Below the pieces are notes generated by a model. That model was given only the letters and a program-made list of their open reading frames with translations. It was not told the DNA's origin and did not search any database. Both the position numbers and the translations under genes were made by a program. Below, in pieces: positions 16,323 to 22,797 of a DNA stretch of 28,080 nt (within the stretch, counting starts at the first letter, position 1; each line of letters opens with the position of its first letter). The stretch is from an uncultured Burkholderiaceae bacterium. GTDB lineage: Bacteria > Pseudomonadota > Gammaproteobacteria > Burkholderiales > Burkholderiaceae_C. Location: contig CALIDR010000148.1 of NCBI GenBank assembly GCA_938022295.1, positions 1-28,080 on the forward strand. Direction: 5' to 3'.

Positions 16323-16482
16323 CGCCACGGCGTGCTCGTCGAGGTGCTGCGACGCACGCCGTCCGGCTGGTCGATCGTCGACGCGCAGAACAGCGACATC
16401 GTCGAGGGCGAACGGTCCCGGCCGCAGCGAGCCGCGCGGACCGCCGCATCGCGCGCCTGCCGCCACGGCCGGCAGCGGCCGC

Positions 16483-16782
16483 TCAGACGCGCAGGCTCAG
16501 CAGGCTGCCGGCCATCGCGTCGGATGCGCGAAACACGGCCAGGTTGGCGAGGAACGCATTCATCGCGAGCCGCTGCGCGACGACGTCGCGCTCCAGCGCG
16601 TGGCCGGCCTGCCCGGCGGGCCGGACGTCGACGGCAACGCCGCCGCCCACGGCCGTGCGCTGGTGGACGGTCTCGCGCCGGAACCCGGCCGTGTTCGCGT
16701 TGGCCACGTTGTGCGCGGCCGATCGCAGCGTCGACAGCGCGGCGCCCATGCCCGAGGCAGCGATGGCGGCGGTCGAGGACAT
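16483..16782 (-). CDS. Miniature FlgC-like flagellar rod-type protein
   Basis: A 99-aa protein that reads like the two ends of a flagellar rod protein joined. Residues 1-37 match the basal-body rod N-terminal domain (LSTLRSAAHNVANANTAGFR, with the NxANxxTxGFRR signature). Residues 64-99 match the C-terminal rod domain (RDVVAQRLAMNAFLANLAVF followed by a helix ending LLSLRV). FlgC itself is about 135 aa; here the middle part is reduced to about 25 residues. No other flagellar gene is in the window. The start ATG at 16782 is the first in the conserved part. No clear ribosome binding site is seen. It may be a divergent stand-alone paralogue; a role in the flagellum is not shown. Confidence 0.7.
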   Translation of the reverse strand: MSSTAAIAASGMGAALSTLRSAAHNVANANTAGFRRETVHQRTAVGGGVAVDVRPAGQAGHALERDVVAQRLAMNAFLANLAVFRASDAMAGSLLSLRV

Positions 16783-16922
16783 CGTCGTGCGGGGGCGCGG
16801 TGGCGGCAACGGCCCGATTGTCGGCGGCCGCGCGCGCCGGCATCCAGCGGGCGGCGCGCCGCTGCACGGCCCGCCGTGAACGAGTCGACGGCGGCGCCGG
16901 GCGCTGGTGGCGCTGGTGGTCA

Positions 16923-17723
16923 CTAGGCCAGCGCTTCGCGCAGCGCCGCGAGCACCGCGTCGGGCGCTTCGGCCATCAGGTTGTGGCCGGCGTCGACGAC
17001 GTGCACCCGCGCCTTCAGCGCCGCCGCCAGTTCGCGGGCGGCCGTCGGCGGCGTCATCTGGTCGAACCGCCCGAGCACGAAGTGCACCGGGCAGGCCACG
17101 CGTGCCGCGGCGGCTTCGCCGCCGCGATAGCGGTCGCAGGTCGAGAACTCGTGGTGGAACAGGTTCGTGGCGGTGCATCCGGCCTGCATGCGCCGCATCA
17201 GCGCGCGCGTGCTGCCGTGCAGCCACATGCCGGGGCCGGGGAACGAGGGCTTGGCCGCGGTCGTCGAGTACGACCACGCGGTCACCATGTCGATCGCGTG
17301 CAGCGGCTCGGCCAGCGCGGTGGCCAGCAGCGCCTCGGACACCCTCATCGGGTACGCAGTGCCCAGCATCACGAGCCGCGCCGCGCGCTCGGGCGCCCGC
17401 CCCGCCGCCTCGAGGGCGACGAGCGAGCCCATGCTGTGGCCGACCAGGGCGGCCTGCCGCACGCCGGCCGCGTCGAGCGCCTCCACCACCCAGCCGGCCA
17501 GCGCTTCGACGTCGGGCAGCGGGGGGCCGGCGCTGCGCCCGTGCCCCGGCAGGTCGAACGCCAGCACGGCGTGACCGTGGTGGGCGCACCAGCGTGCGAG
17601 CAGCGTCCACACGCTGTGGTCGTTGAGCGCGCCGTGGACGAACACGACGGCGGGCAGCGACGGGTCGAACGGCTTGCCGCCGGTGTAGGCGTAAGCCTCG
17701 CGGGCGTCGACGACGAGCTTCAT
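16923..17723 (-). CDS. Alpha/beta-fold hydrolase
   Basis: A 266-aa alpha/beta hydrolase with a complete catalytic set: oxyanion motif FVHGALNDHSVW (28-39), nucleophile elbow GHSMGS with Ser97, acid Asp221 in LGRFDQMTP, and His247 in DAGHNLMAEAP. There is no signal peptide, so it acts in the cytoplasm on an ester, thioester or similar small substrate that cannot be told from sequence. The ATG (17723) overlaps the stop of the O-acetylhomoserine sulfhydrylase gene as ATGA, so it is the second gene of that operon. It is too short and has the wrong motifs for homoserine O-acetyltransferase (MetX). Confidence 0.88.
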   Translation of the reverse strand: MKLVVDAREAYAYTGGKPFDPSLPAVVFVHGALNDHSVWTLLARWCAHHGHAVLAFDLPGHGRSAGPPLPDVEALAGWVVEALDAAGVRQAALVGHSMGSLVALEAAGRAPERAARLVMLGTAYPMRVSEALLATALAEPLHAIDMVTAWSYSTTAAKPSFPGPGMWLHGSTRALMRRMQAGCTATNLFHHEFSTCDRYRGGEAAAARVACPVHFVLGRFDQMTPPTAARELAAALKARVHVVDAGHNLMAEAPDAVLAALREALA

Positions 17724-19033
17724 CCGGCCGCCTTCTGCGCCGCCTTCAGCGCCCGCTTCAGGTCGTCGATCAGGTCGTCGGGGTCCTCCAGGCCGATCGA
17801 CAGCCGGATCGTGCCCGGGCCGATGCCGGCGGCGGCGAGCGCCGCATCGTCCATCCGGAAGTGCGTGGTGGAGGCCGGGTGGATCACGAGCGAGCGGCAG
17901 TCGCCGACGTTGGCGAGGTGGCTGAAGATCTTCAGCGCCTCGATGAACGCCCGCCCCTGCGCGCGCGAGCCGTTCAGGTCGAAGCTGAACACGGCGCCGC
18001 AGCCTCGCGGCAGCAGCGCCTTCGCCAGGACGTGGCTCGGGTGCGACTCGAGTTCCGGGTAGCCGACCCGCGCGACCATCGGCTGGCGCACGAGGAAGTC
18101 GACGACCTTGCGCGTGTTGTCGACGTGGCGCGCCATGCGCAGCGGCAGCGTCTCGATGCCCTGCAGCATCAGCCACGCGGTGTGCGGGCTCATGCAGGCG
18201 CCGAAGTCGCGCAGCCCCTCGCGGCGCGCGCGCAGCAGGAAGCCGCCCACCGTGCTCTCCTCGGCGAACACCATGCCGTGGAAGCCGGCGTACGGCGCGG
18301 CCAGTTCCGGGAAGCGCGCCACCCGGCCCTGGTCGGCCGCCCAGTCGAAAGTGCCGCCGTCGACGAGCACGCCGCCCACGACGGTGCCGTGGCCGCACAG
18401 GAACTTGGTCGCCGAGTGGAAGACGAGGTCGGCGCCGTGCGCGATCGGCTGCAGCAGCCACGGCGTCGTGAACGTCGAGTCCACCAGCAGCGGCACGCCG
18501 GCGTCGTGCGCGATCTGCGCGATCGCCGGCACGTCGAGCACGTCCAGCCCCGGGTTGCCGAGCGTCTCGCCGAACAGCAGCCGCGTCTGGGGCCGGATCG
18601 CGGCGCGCCAGGCGTCGACGTCGCCCGGCGGCACGAACGTGGTCGTGATGCCGAAGCGCGGCAGCGTGTAGGCGAGCAGGTTGTGGCTGCCGCCGTACAG
18701 CGCGCTGCTGGCGACGACGTGGTGGCCGGCGCCGGCGATCGTCGCGATCGCCAGGTGCAGCGCGGCCTGGCCGCTGGCGGTGGCGATGCTGCCCACGCCG
18801 CCTTCGAGCGCGGCCATGCGCTCCTCGAACACGGCGTTGGTCGGGTTGCTGATGCGGCTGTAGACGTGCCCCGAGCGCTCCATGTTGAACAGGCTCGCCG
18901 CATGCTCCGCGTTCTCGAACACGAAGCTCGTGCTGAGGTGGATCGGCAGCGCGCGCGCGCCGGTGGCGGGGTCGGGCGCGGCGCCGGCGTGCAGCGCCAG
19001 GGTGTCGAATCCGGGGTCGGAGGGGCCGGGCAT
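17720..19033 (-). CDS. metY: O-acetylhomoserine sulfhydrylase (MetY-like), PLP enzyme
   Basis: A 437-aa enzyme of the Cys/Met-metabolism PLP family, of the MetY (O-acetyl-L-homoserine sulfhydrylase) length class, making homocysteine from O-acetylhomoserine and sulfide in methionine synthesis. Visible are the phosphate-binding residues from the neighbouring subunit in YSRISNPT (Tyr58, Arg60), the ASGQAALHLA segment, the PLP-ring aspartate in LLVDSTFTTP and the Schiff-base Lys210 in FHSATKFLCGHG. The start MPGPSDPGFDTLALHAG at 19033 fits the family; an earlier ATG at 19120 would add 29 unlike residues. It is divergent from the CBS-domain gene (98 bases between starts) and overlaps the hydrolase gene. 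MetZ-type activity cannot be excluded. Confidence 0.9.
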   Translation of the reverse strand: MPGPSDPGFDTLALHAGAAPDPATGARALPIHLSTSFVFENAEHAASLFNMERSGHVYSRISNPTNAVFEERMAALEGGVGSIATASGQAALHLAIATIAGAGHHVVASSALYGGSHNLLAYTLPRFGITTTFVPPGDVDAWRAAIRPQTRLLFGETLGNPGLDVLDVPAIAQIAHDAGVPLLVDSTFTTPWLLQPIAHGADLVFHSATKFLCGHGTVVGGVLVDGGTFDWAADQGRVARFPELAAPYAGFHGMVFAEESTVGGFLLRARREGLRDFGACMSPHTAWLMLQGIETLPLRMARHVDNTRKVVDFLVRQPMVARVGYPELESHPSHVLAKALLPRGCGAVFSFDLNGSRAQGRAFIEALKIFSHLANVGDCRSLVIHPASTTHFRMDDAALAAAGIGPGTIRLSIGLEDPDDLIDDLKRALKAAQKAAG

Positions 19034-19086
19034 CGGGCAGGCGCGAACGAGGGTTCGCGGGGTGTCGTGGTGCGGAGATTGTGGGC

Positions 19087-19092
19087 TATATT
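19087..19092 (+). promoter_or_regulatory. -10 box of the CBS-domain gene
   Basis: TATATT at 19087-19092 is a strong -10-like hexamer in the 98-base gap between the two divergent genes, 39 bases before the CBS ATG. No -35 box close to consensus was found at 16-18 bases, so the promoter may be activator-dependent. Confidence 0.35.
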
Positions 19093-19131
19093 GGGTCTGC
19101 GAAGCCCCGTGCGCGGGCAAGGAGACGGCCG

Positions 19132-19596
19132 ATGAAAGTCCACGACATTCTTCGCGTCAAGGGCGGCACGCTGTTCACCGTCACGCCCGACCAGCCGCTG
19201 TGGAACGCGTTCCAGACGATGGCCGAGCACGACATCGGCTCGCTCGTCGTGATGGATCACGGCGAGCTCGTCGGCATCCTCACGTTCCGCGAGGTGATCG
19301 CCGCGGTCGTCAGGAACGGCGGCACGGTGGGCGACACGATCGTGCGCACCGTGATGGACGATTCGCCGCTGACCTGCACGCCCGAGACCGAGCTCGACGA
19401 GGTGCGCCGCATCATGCTGCAGCGCCATGCGCGCTACACGCCGGTGATGGACGGGCGCACGCTGATGGGCGTGATCAGCTTCTACGACGTTGCGAAGGCC
19501 GTCGTCGAGGCGCAGGACTTCGAGAACCGCATGCTGAAGGCCTACATCCGCGACTGGCCGGTCGAGGAGACGCAGGCCGAACAGTCGCAGGGTTGA
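19132..19596 (+). CDS. Two-CBS-domain protein
   Basis: A 154-aa protein made almost entirely of two CBS domains (about residues 8-62 and 72-130). Typical signatures are TVTPDQPLWNAFQTMAEHDI, LVVMDHGELVGILTFREVI and, in the second copy, LDEVRRIMLQRHARYTPVMD and LMGVISFYDVAKAVVE. Such stand-alone pairs bind adenosine nucleotides (AMP, ATP or SAM) and act as energy or ligand sensors, but the partner is unknown here. AAGGAGA at 19119-19125 sets the ATG at 19132. Its TGA overlaps a possible TTG start of the next gene. Divergent from metY, which may be co-regulated. Confidence 0.9.
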   Translation: MKVHDILRVKGGTLFTVTPDQPLWNAFQTMAEHDIGSLVVMDHGELVGILTFREVIAAVVRNGGTVGDTIVRTVMDDSPLTCTPETELDEVRRIMLQRHARYTPVMDGRTLMGVISFYDVAKAVVEAQDFENRMLKAYIRDWPVEETQAEQSQG

Positions 19597-19607
19597 CGAA
19601 CGCCTCG

Positions 19608-20207
19608 GTGCCGCACCGGCCTGTAGCGCGCACCGCGACGCCAGCCGACGCACCGCCACCGGCCGCGGCGCGCCTTTTCATCGCCCTGTGGCCCGACGCC
19701 GCGGCGCGGCGAGCACTGGCGCGCTGGAGCGGGCAATGGCGCTGGCCGCCGGCCGCACGGCCGGTGGCGCCGCGCGACCTGCACCTGACGCTGCACTTCC
19801 TCGGCGCCGTGCCGCGCGCGCGGCTGCCCGAGCTGGTCGAAGCGGTCACGACCACCGCCGGCGGACGGGCGCCGTTCGTGCTCGCCCCGGGCCGTGCCGC
19901 GGTGTGGTCCAACGGCGTGGCGGTGCTCGAACTCGACGCGTCGCCGGCGCTTGCCGAGCTGCACGCGGCGCTCGGCGCGGCGCTGCGCGCGCTCGGCCTG
20001 CGCACCGAGGCACGCCGCTGGCGGCCCCACGTGACGGTGGCGCGGCGAGCGCTCGGCGCGCTGGCGCCGGCCGGCGTGCCGCGTGCGCGTTGGCCGGTCG
20101 CCGCCGTGGCCGTCGTCGAGTCCCAGGCGCCGAGGGCCGGCGGCTATCGCGTGCTCGGGCGCGCCCCGCTCGGCGGCGTGGTGCCGGCCGTCGAGGCGCC
20201 GGCGTGA
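19608..20207 (+). CDS. thpR: RNA 2',3'-cyclic phosphodiesterase (2'-5' RNA ligase family)
   Basis: A 199-aa member of the 2H phosphoesterase superfamily (ThpR/LigT). Both catalytic HxT motifs are present: His59-Leu-Thr61 in DLHLTLHFLG and His141-Val-Thr143 in WRPHVTVARR. The N-terminal strand RLFIALWPD is typical. The enzyme opens 2',3'-cyclic phosphates on RNA and can join 2'-5' linkages. I chose GTG 19608 as start; TTG 19593, overlapping the CBS stop, is an alternative that adds five residues. The stop overlaps the GTG of the DUF3047 gene (GTGA), pointing to a three-gene operon with the CBS gene. Confidence 0.87.
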   Translation: MPHRPVARTATPADAPPPAAARLFIALWPDAAARRALARWSGQWRWPPAARPVAPRDLHLTLHFLGAVPRARLPELVEAVTTTAGGRAPFVLAPGRAAVWSNGVAVLELDASPALAELHAALGAALRALGLRTEARRWRPHVTVARRALGALAPAGVPRARWPVAAVAVVESQAPRAGGYRVLGRAPLGGVVPAVEAPA

Positions 20208-20920
20208 CCCGGGGCCGGGTGTACGCGCTCGTCGGCGCGGGGCTGGCCGCCTCCGCCGCCTGGGCCGCCGTGCTCGCCCCGCTCGTCGAGGGCGACGCCG
20301 TCGCGCCGCCCTGGCGCTTCGCCGGCCTGCCGCAGCAGACGCTGCCGCGCACCGACTACCGTGCCGCAGCGGTCGACGGCCGCGCCGCGCTGCGCATCGA
20401 GGCGCGCGGCTCGTACGGCAACCTCGTGCACGACCTGCCGGCGGGCAGCCGCATCGCCACGCTCGCCTGGCAGTGGCGGCTCGAGCGTCAGAACCCGCTG
20501 GCCGACCTCGCGACCAAGGCCGGCGACGACAGCGCGGTCAAGGTCTGCCTGCTGTTCGACGCGCCGCTGGCGCAGGTGCCGTTCGTCGAGCGGCAGTTGC
20601 TGCGCGTGGCCCGCGCGGCCAGCGGCGAGGCGCTGCCGGCGGCGACGCTGTGCTACGTGTGGGCCCACGCCCAGCCGGCCGGGGCGGTGCTCGCCAACGC
20701 CTACTCGCGGCGGGTGCGTTACGTCGTGCTGCGCGGCGCCGACGCGCCGCTGCACGCCTGGCTCGACGAGCGGCGCGACGTGGCGGCCGACTTCAGGCGC
20801 GCATTCGGCGACGAGGCGAACGAGGTGCCGCCGGTGGCGGCGGTGGCGGTGGCCGGCGACGCCGACAACACCGGCGGACACAGCGTCGCGTACGTGGCCG
20901 CGCTGCGCGCGCAGCCTTGA
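20204..20920 (+). CDS. DUF3047 family protein
   Basis: A 238-aa protein recognised as DUF3047, a family of unknown function. The N-terminus has a hydrophobic segment (residues 6-28, VYALVGAGLAASAAWAAVLA) that is either a signal peptide or membrane anchor. The rest looks like a secreted beta-rich domain: ARGSYGNLVHDLP, LAWQWRLERQNPLADLATKA, DDSAVKVCLLFD, ATLCYVWAHAQP, RVRYVVLRGADAPLHAWLDE and, near the end, VAVAGDADNTGGHSVAYVAAL, all typical of the family. GTG 20204 overlaps the thpR stop by four bases; GTG 20219 is a possible later start. It converges on the vapC gene. Confidence 0.8.
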   Translation: MTRGRVYALVGAGLAASAAWAAVLAPLVEGDAVAPPWRFAGLPQQTLPRTDYRAAAVDGRAALRIEARGSYGNLVHDLPAGSRIATLAWQWRLERQNPLADLATKAGDDSAVKVCLLFDAPLAQVPFVERQLLRVARAASGEALPAATLCYVWAHAQPAGAVLANAYSRRVRYVVLRGADAPLHAWLDERRDVAADFRRAFGDEANEVPPVAAVAVAGDADNTGGHSVAYVAALRAQP

Positions 20921-20922
20921 AC

Positions 20923-20938
20923 GCGCCGGGCGCGGCGC
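20923..20938. terminator. Hairpin between convergent genes
   Basis: GCGCCG (20923-20928) and CGGCGC (20933-20938) make a perfect 6-bp stem with a four-base loop, filling the 19-base gap between the convergent DUF3047 and vapC stops. It is flanked by AA and TT. It could act in both directions; the short U-tract makes intrinsic termination uncertain. Confidence 0.4.
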
Positions 20939-20939
20939 T

Positions 20940-21386
20940 TCACGGGCGCTCGCCGCCGCCGAGCGAGCCCAGGTGCGCCACTGCCGCCTCGCCGAGCCGG
21001 CGGTCGAACGTGATCAGCGGCGCGCGCAGGTGCTCGGCGAGCCAGAGGTAGCTCGCGTCGTAGGCCGTCAGCCCGCAGCGCCGTGCGAGGTCGACCGCCG
21101 CGGGCAGCGCGACGTCGCAAAGCTGCACCGACGAACCTTCGAATTCGCCGAGCTGGGCCTGGAGGGCTTCAATCGCGGCCTCGCCGCGCCTTGCCTTCGT
21201 CAGCGCCACCTGGCACAGCTCGTAGGCGATCAGCGCGGGGGCGTGCAGTTCGAGCATCGCCGTCAGCGCGACGGCCTGATCGGCCTGTGGCTCGGCGAAC
21301 AACGCCGCGGCGACGACGCTGCAGTCGACGACCGCTGCCGGCCGGGCGGCGTAGGCCGCCGGCGGCTCGGCGATCCAGACGTTCAC
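20940..21386 (-). CDS. vapC: PIN-domain ribonuclease toxin (VapC/FitB-like)
   Basis: A 148-aa PIN-domain protein, the toxin of a type II toxin-antitoxin pair that cleaves RNA with Mg2+. The acidic residues expected of the fold are visible: Asp21 in AAVVDCSVVAAALF, Glu56 in ALIAYELCQVAL, Asp110 in LTAYDASYLWLAEHL and Asp128 in PLITFDRRLG. The GTG start at 21386 is seven bases after the antitoxin stop. It lies where the tol cluster would normally continue with tolB, and converges on the DUF3047 gene. Confidence 0.85.
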   Translation of the reverse strand: MNVWIAEPPAAYAARPAAVVDCSVVAAALFAEPQADQAVALTAMLELHAPALIAYELCQVALTKARRGEAAIEALQAQLGEFEGSSVQLCDVALPAAVDLARRCGLTAYDASYLWLAEHLRAPLITFDRRLGEAAVAHLGSLGGGERP

Positions 21387-21393
21387 CGGCCGT

Positions 21394-21714
21394 TCACCGC
21401 CCGCCGTCTGCCGGGCGTCGACCGCCGTCGGTGTCGCGCAGTTCGCGCACGATCGACGTCGACGTCGCGGGCGTCGCGACGTCGACGCCCGTGCGCTCGC
21501 GCATCGCCCGGACGAGGTCGCCGAGGCCGCGGCGCGGCGTCGCCGCATGACGAGGCGAGACCCTCGCCGCCGCCTCGGCCGCCGCATCCGCCGCCACGAC
21601 GCCTTCGAGGATCGCCATCAATTCGCCCTGCAGCGAGCGATGGTTGCGCGCCGCGCGCTGCCGCAGGTGCTCGGCAATCGAGGGGGGGACGTCCCGGATC
21701 GAGAGGTTCGGCAT
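21394..21714 (-). CDS. vapB: Ribbon-helix-helix antitoxin (FitA/VapB-like)
   Basis: A 106-aa protein whose first 40 residues are an Arc/FitA-type ribbon-helix-helix domain: beta strand NLSIRDVP, then helices SIAEHLRQRAARNHRSLQ and GELMAILEGVV. Such proteins bind their own promoter as dimers and neutralise the PIN toxin with the C-terminal tail. That tail is long here (residues 45-106, Ala/Arg-rich), longer than the usual 70-85 aa. ATG 21714 is chosen, with GTG one codon upstream as alternative. A run of seven G at about 21681-21687 lies inside the RHH domain and is a possible slippage site. Confidence 0.82.
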   Translation of the reverse strand: MPNLSIRDVPPSIAEHLRQRAARNHRSLQGELMAILEGVVAADAAAEAAARVSPRHAATPRRGLGDLVRAMRERTGVDVATPATSTSIVRELRDTDGGRRPADGGR

Positions 21715-21747
21715 CACGAGACCTGCAGCTGCGATCGAAACGCCTTG

Positions 21748-21753
21748 ATTATG
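21748..21753 (-). promoter_or_regulatory. Possible -10 box of the vapBC pair
   Basis: On the minus strand 21753-21748 read CATAAT, 33 bases before the vapB ATG, in a locally AT-richer piece of the 108-base gap between tolA and vapB. No good -35 box was found, so this is weak. A separate promoter is expected for an autoregulated toxin-antitoxin pair. Confidence 0.3.
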
Positions 21754-21822
21754 CAGGCAAAGTGATGCCGTTGCAGCCGCAGTAACGGGCGTCGGCGGCG
21801 CGATCTTCGATCGCCGCCATGG

Positions 21823-22797
21823 TCAGTCGCGCGGCCGGAACGTGATCTCGATCGACGGCGGCACCCGGCCATCGACGTCGCGCGGCAGCACCGCGGTGCG
21901 GTCGATCGCGCGCAGCACGGCGTCGTCCCACGCCGCCACGCCGCTCGAGCGCGCGATGCGCCGCGAGACGATCGTGCCGTCGGGGGCGGTGCGCAGCTCG
22001 ACCACCGCCGCCGGGTTGCCCGCGATCTCGTCGGTGAAGATGATGTTGGGCTTGATCCGCGCGACGATGCGCCCGGCATAGGCGGCCGACGGCCCGGCGT
22101 CGCGCGCCGCCGTGCCGGTGGAGGTGGGGCTGCCGCTGCCCTGCTGCGCCTGGTCCATCAGCCGGGCGAGGTTCTCCTGCCGCTGCTGCTCCAGGCGCTG
22201 CTGCTCGGCCTGCTCGCGCCGGCGCGCGTCCTCCGCCTGGCGGCGCTGCTCGGCTTCGCGCTGCCGGCGCGCTTCGGCTTCCGCGCGGGCGCGCTCGGCG
22301 CGCTCGCGTTCCGCCTTCTCGCGCTCGGCACGCTCCCGCTCGGCACGCTCGCGTTCCATCCGCTCGCGCTCGGCCTTCTCGCGCTCGCGGCGCTGCTGTT
22401 CGGCCTGCTGGCGGCGCCGCTCCTCGGCCTCGCGCTGCTCGCGCGCCTGCCGTTCGCGCTCGAGGGCGATGTCGGCCTCGCGCCGTGCGGGGGGCTCGGG
22501 CGCGGGGGCAGGGCGCGGTGGGGGTGGCGGCGCGACCGCCGGTGGCGGCGGCGCTGGCGCCGGGGCGGGCGGTGGCGGCGCGGCGGGTGGAGGCGCCGGC
22601 GGCGCCGCCACCGGCGGCACGGCTGCCCACAATTCGGCGCTCACCGGCGTCGGACTCTGGCTGCGCCACTGCAGCCCGAACGCCAGCGCGGCGAGCAGCG
22701 CCACGTGGGCGCCGATGGCGACCGCCGCGCCCGGGCCCAGCCGGTCGGGCGCGGTGGGTTTGAGCGGGTCGCGGCGCGACCTGTCGGGGCGGCTCAT
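21823..22797 (-). CDS. tolA: Cell-envelope protein TolA
   Basis: A 324-aa inner-membrane-anchored protein that spans the periplasm and links TolQ-TolR to the outer membrane. The parts are a cytoplasmic basic N-terminus (1-22), one membrane helix (about 23-43, with His31 inside, as in the TolA anchor), a proline/alanine-rich spacer (50-103), a long Glu/Arg/Ala/Gln coiled coil (about 106-215) and a C-terminal TonB/TolA-type domain (240-324, AGRIVARIKPNIIF to PPSIEITFRPRD). The ATG overlaps the stop of the nucleotidyltransferase gene (ATGA), which replaces the usual tolR neighbour. TolB, Pal and CpoB genes, which normally follow, are absent. Confidence 0.92.
   Translation of the reverse strand: MSRPDRSRRDPLKPTAPDRLGPGAAVAIGAHVALLAALAFGLQWRSQSPTPVSAELWAAVPPVAAPPAPPPAAPPPPAPAPAPPPPAVAPPPPPRPAPAPEPPARREADIALERERQAREQREAEERRRQQAEQQRREREKAERERMERERAERERAEREKAERERAERARAEAEARRQREAEQRRQAEDARRREQAEQQRLEQQRQENLARLMDQAQQGSGSPTSTGTAARDAGPSAAYAGRIVARIKPNIIFTDEIAGNPAAVVELRTAPDGTIVSRRIARSSGVAAWDDAVLRAIDRTAVLPRDVDGRVPPSIEITFRPRD
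22275..22386 (-). repeat. tolA: Degenerate tandem repeat in the tolA coiled coil
   Basis: The DNA for residues 138-175 of TolA is an imperfect tandem repeat with a unit of about 12-21 bases built on GAGCGCGAGCG/GCCGAGCG, encoding RE(R/K)AERERAERE-type units. It is part of the helical rod; repeat number could vary between strains. Confidence 0.55.

Noticed and set aside
17723..18461. N-terminal extension of the alpha/beta hydrolase into the metY region
   Set aside because: The upstream frame is antisense-quality Arg/Ala-rich sequence overlapping metY in another frame; the hydrolase family begins at 17723, in an ATGA overlap.
22170..22470. The repetitive GC-rich stretch as a possible CRISPR or satellite array
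   Set aside because: The repeat units are degenerate, lack spacers of fixed length and simply encode the TolA coiled coil.
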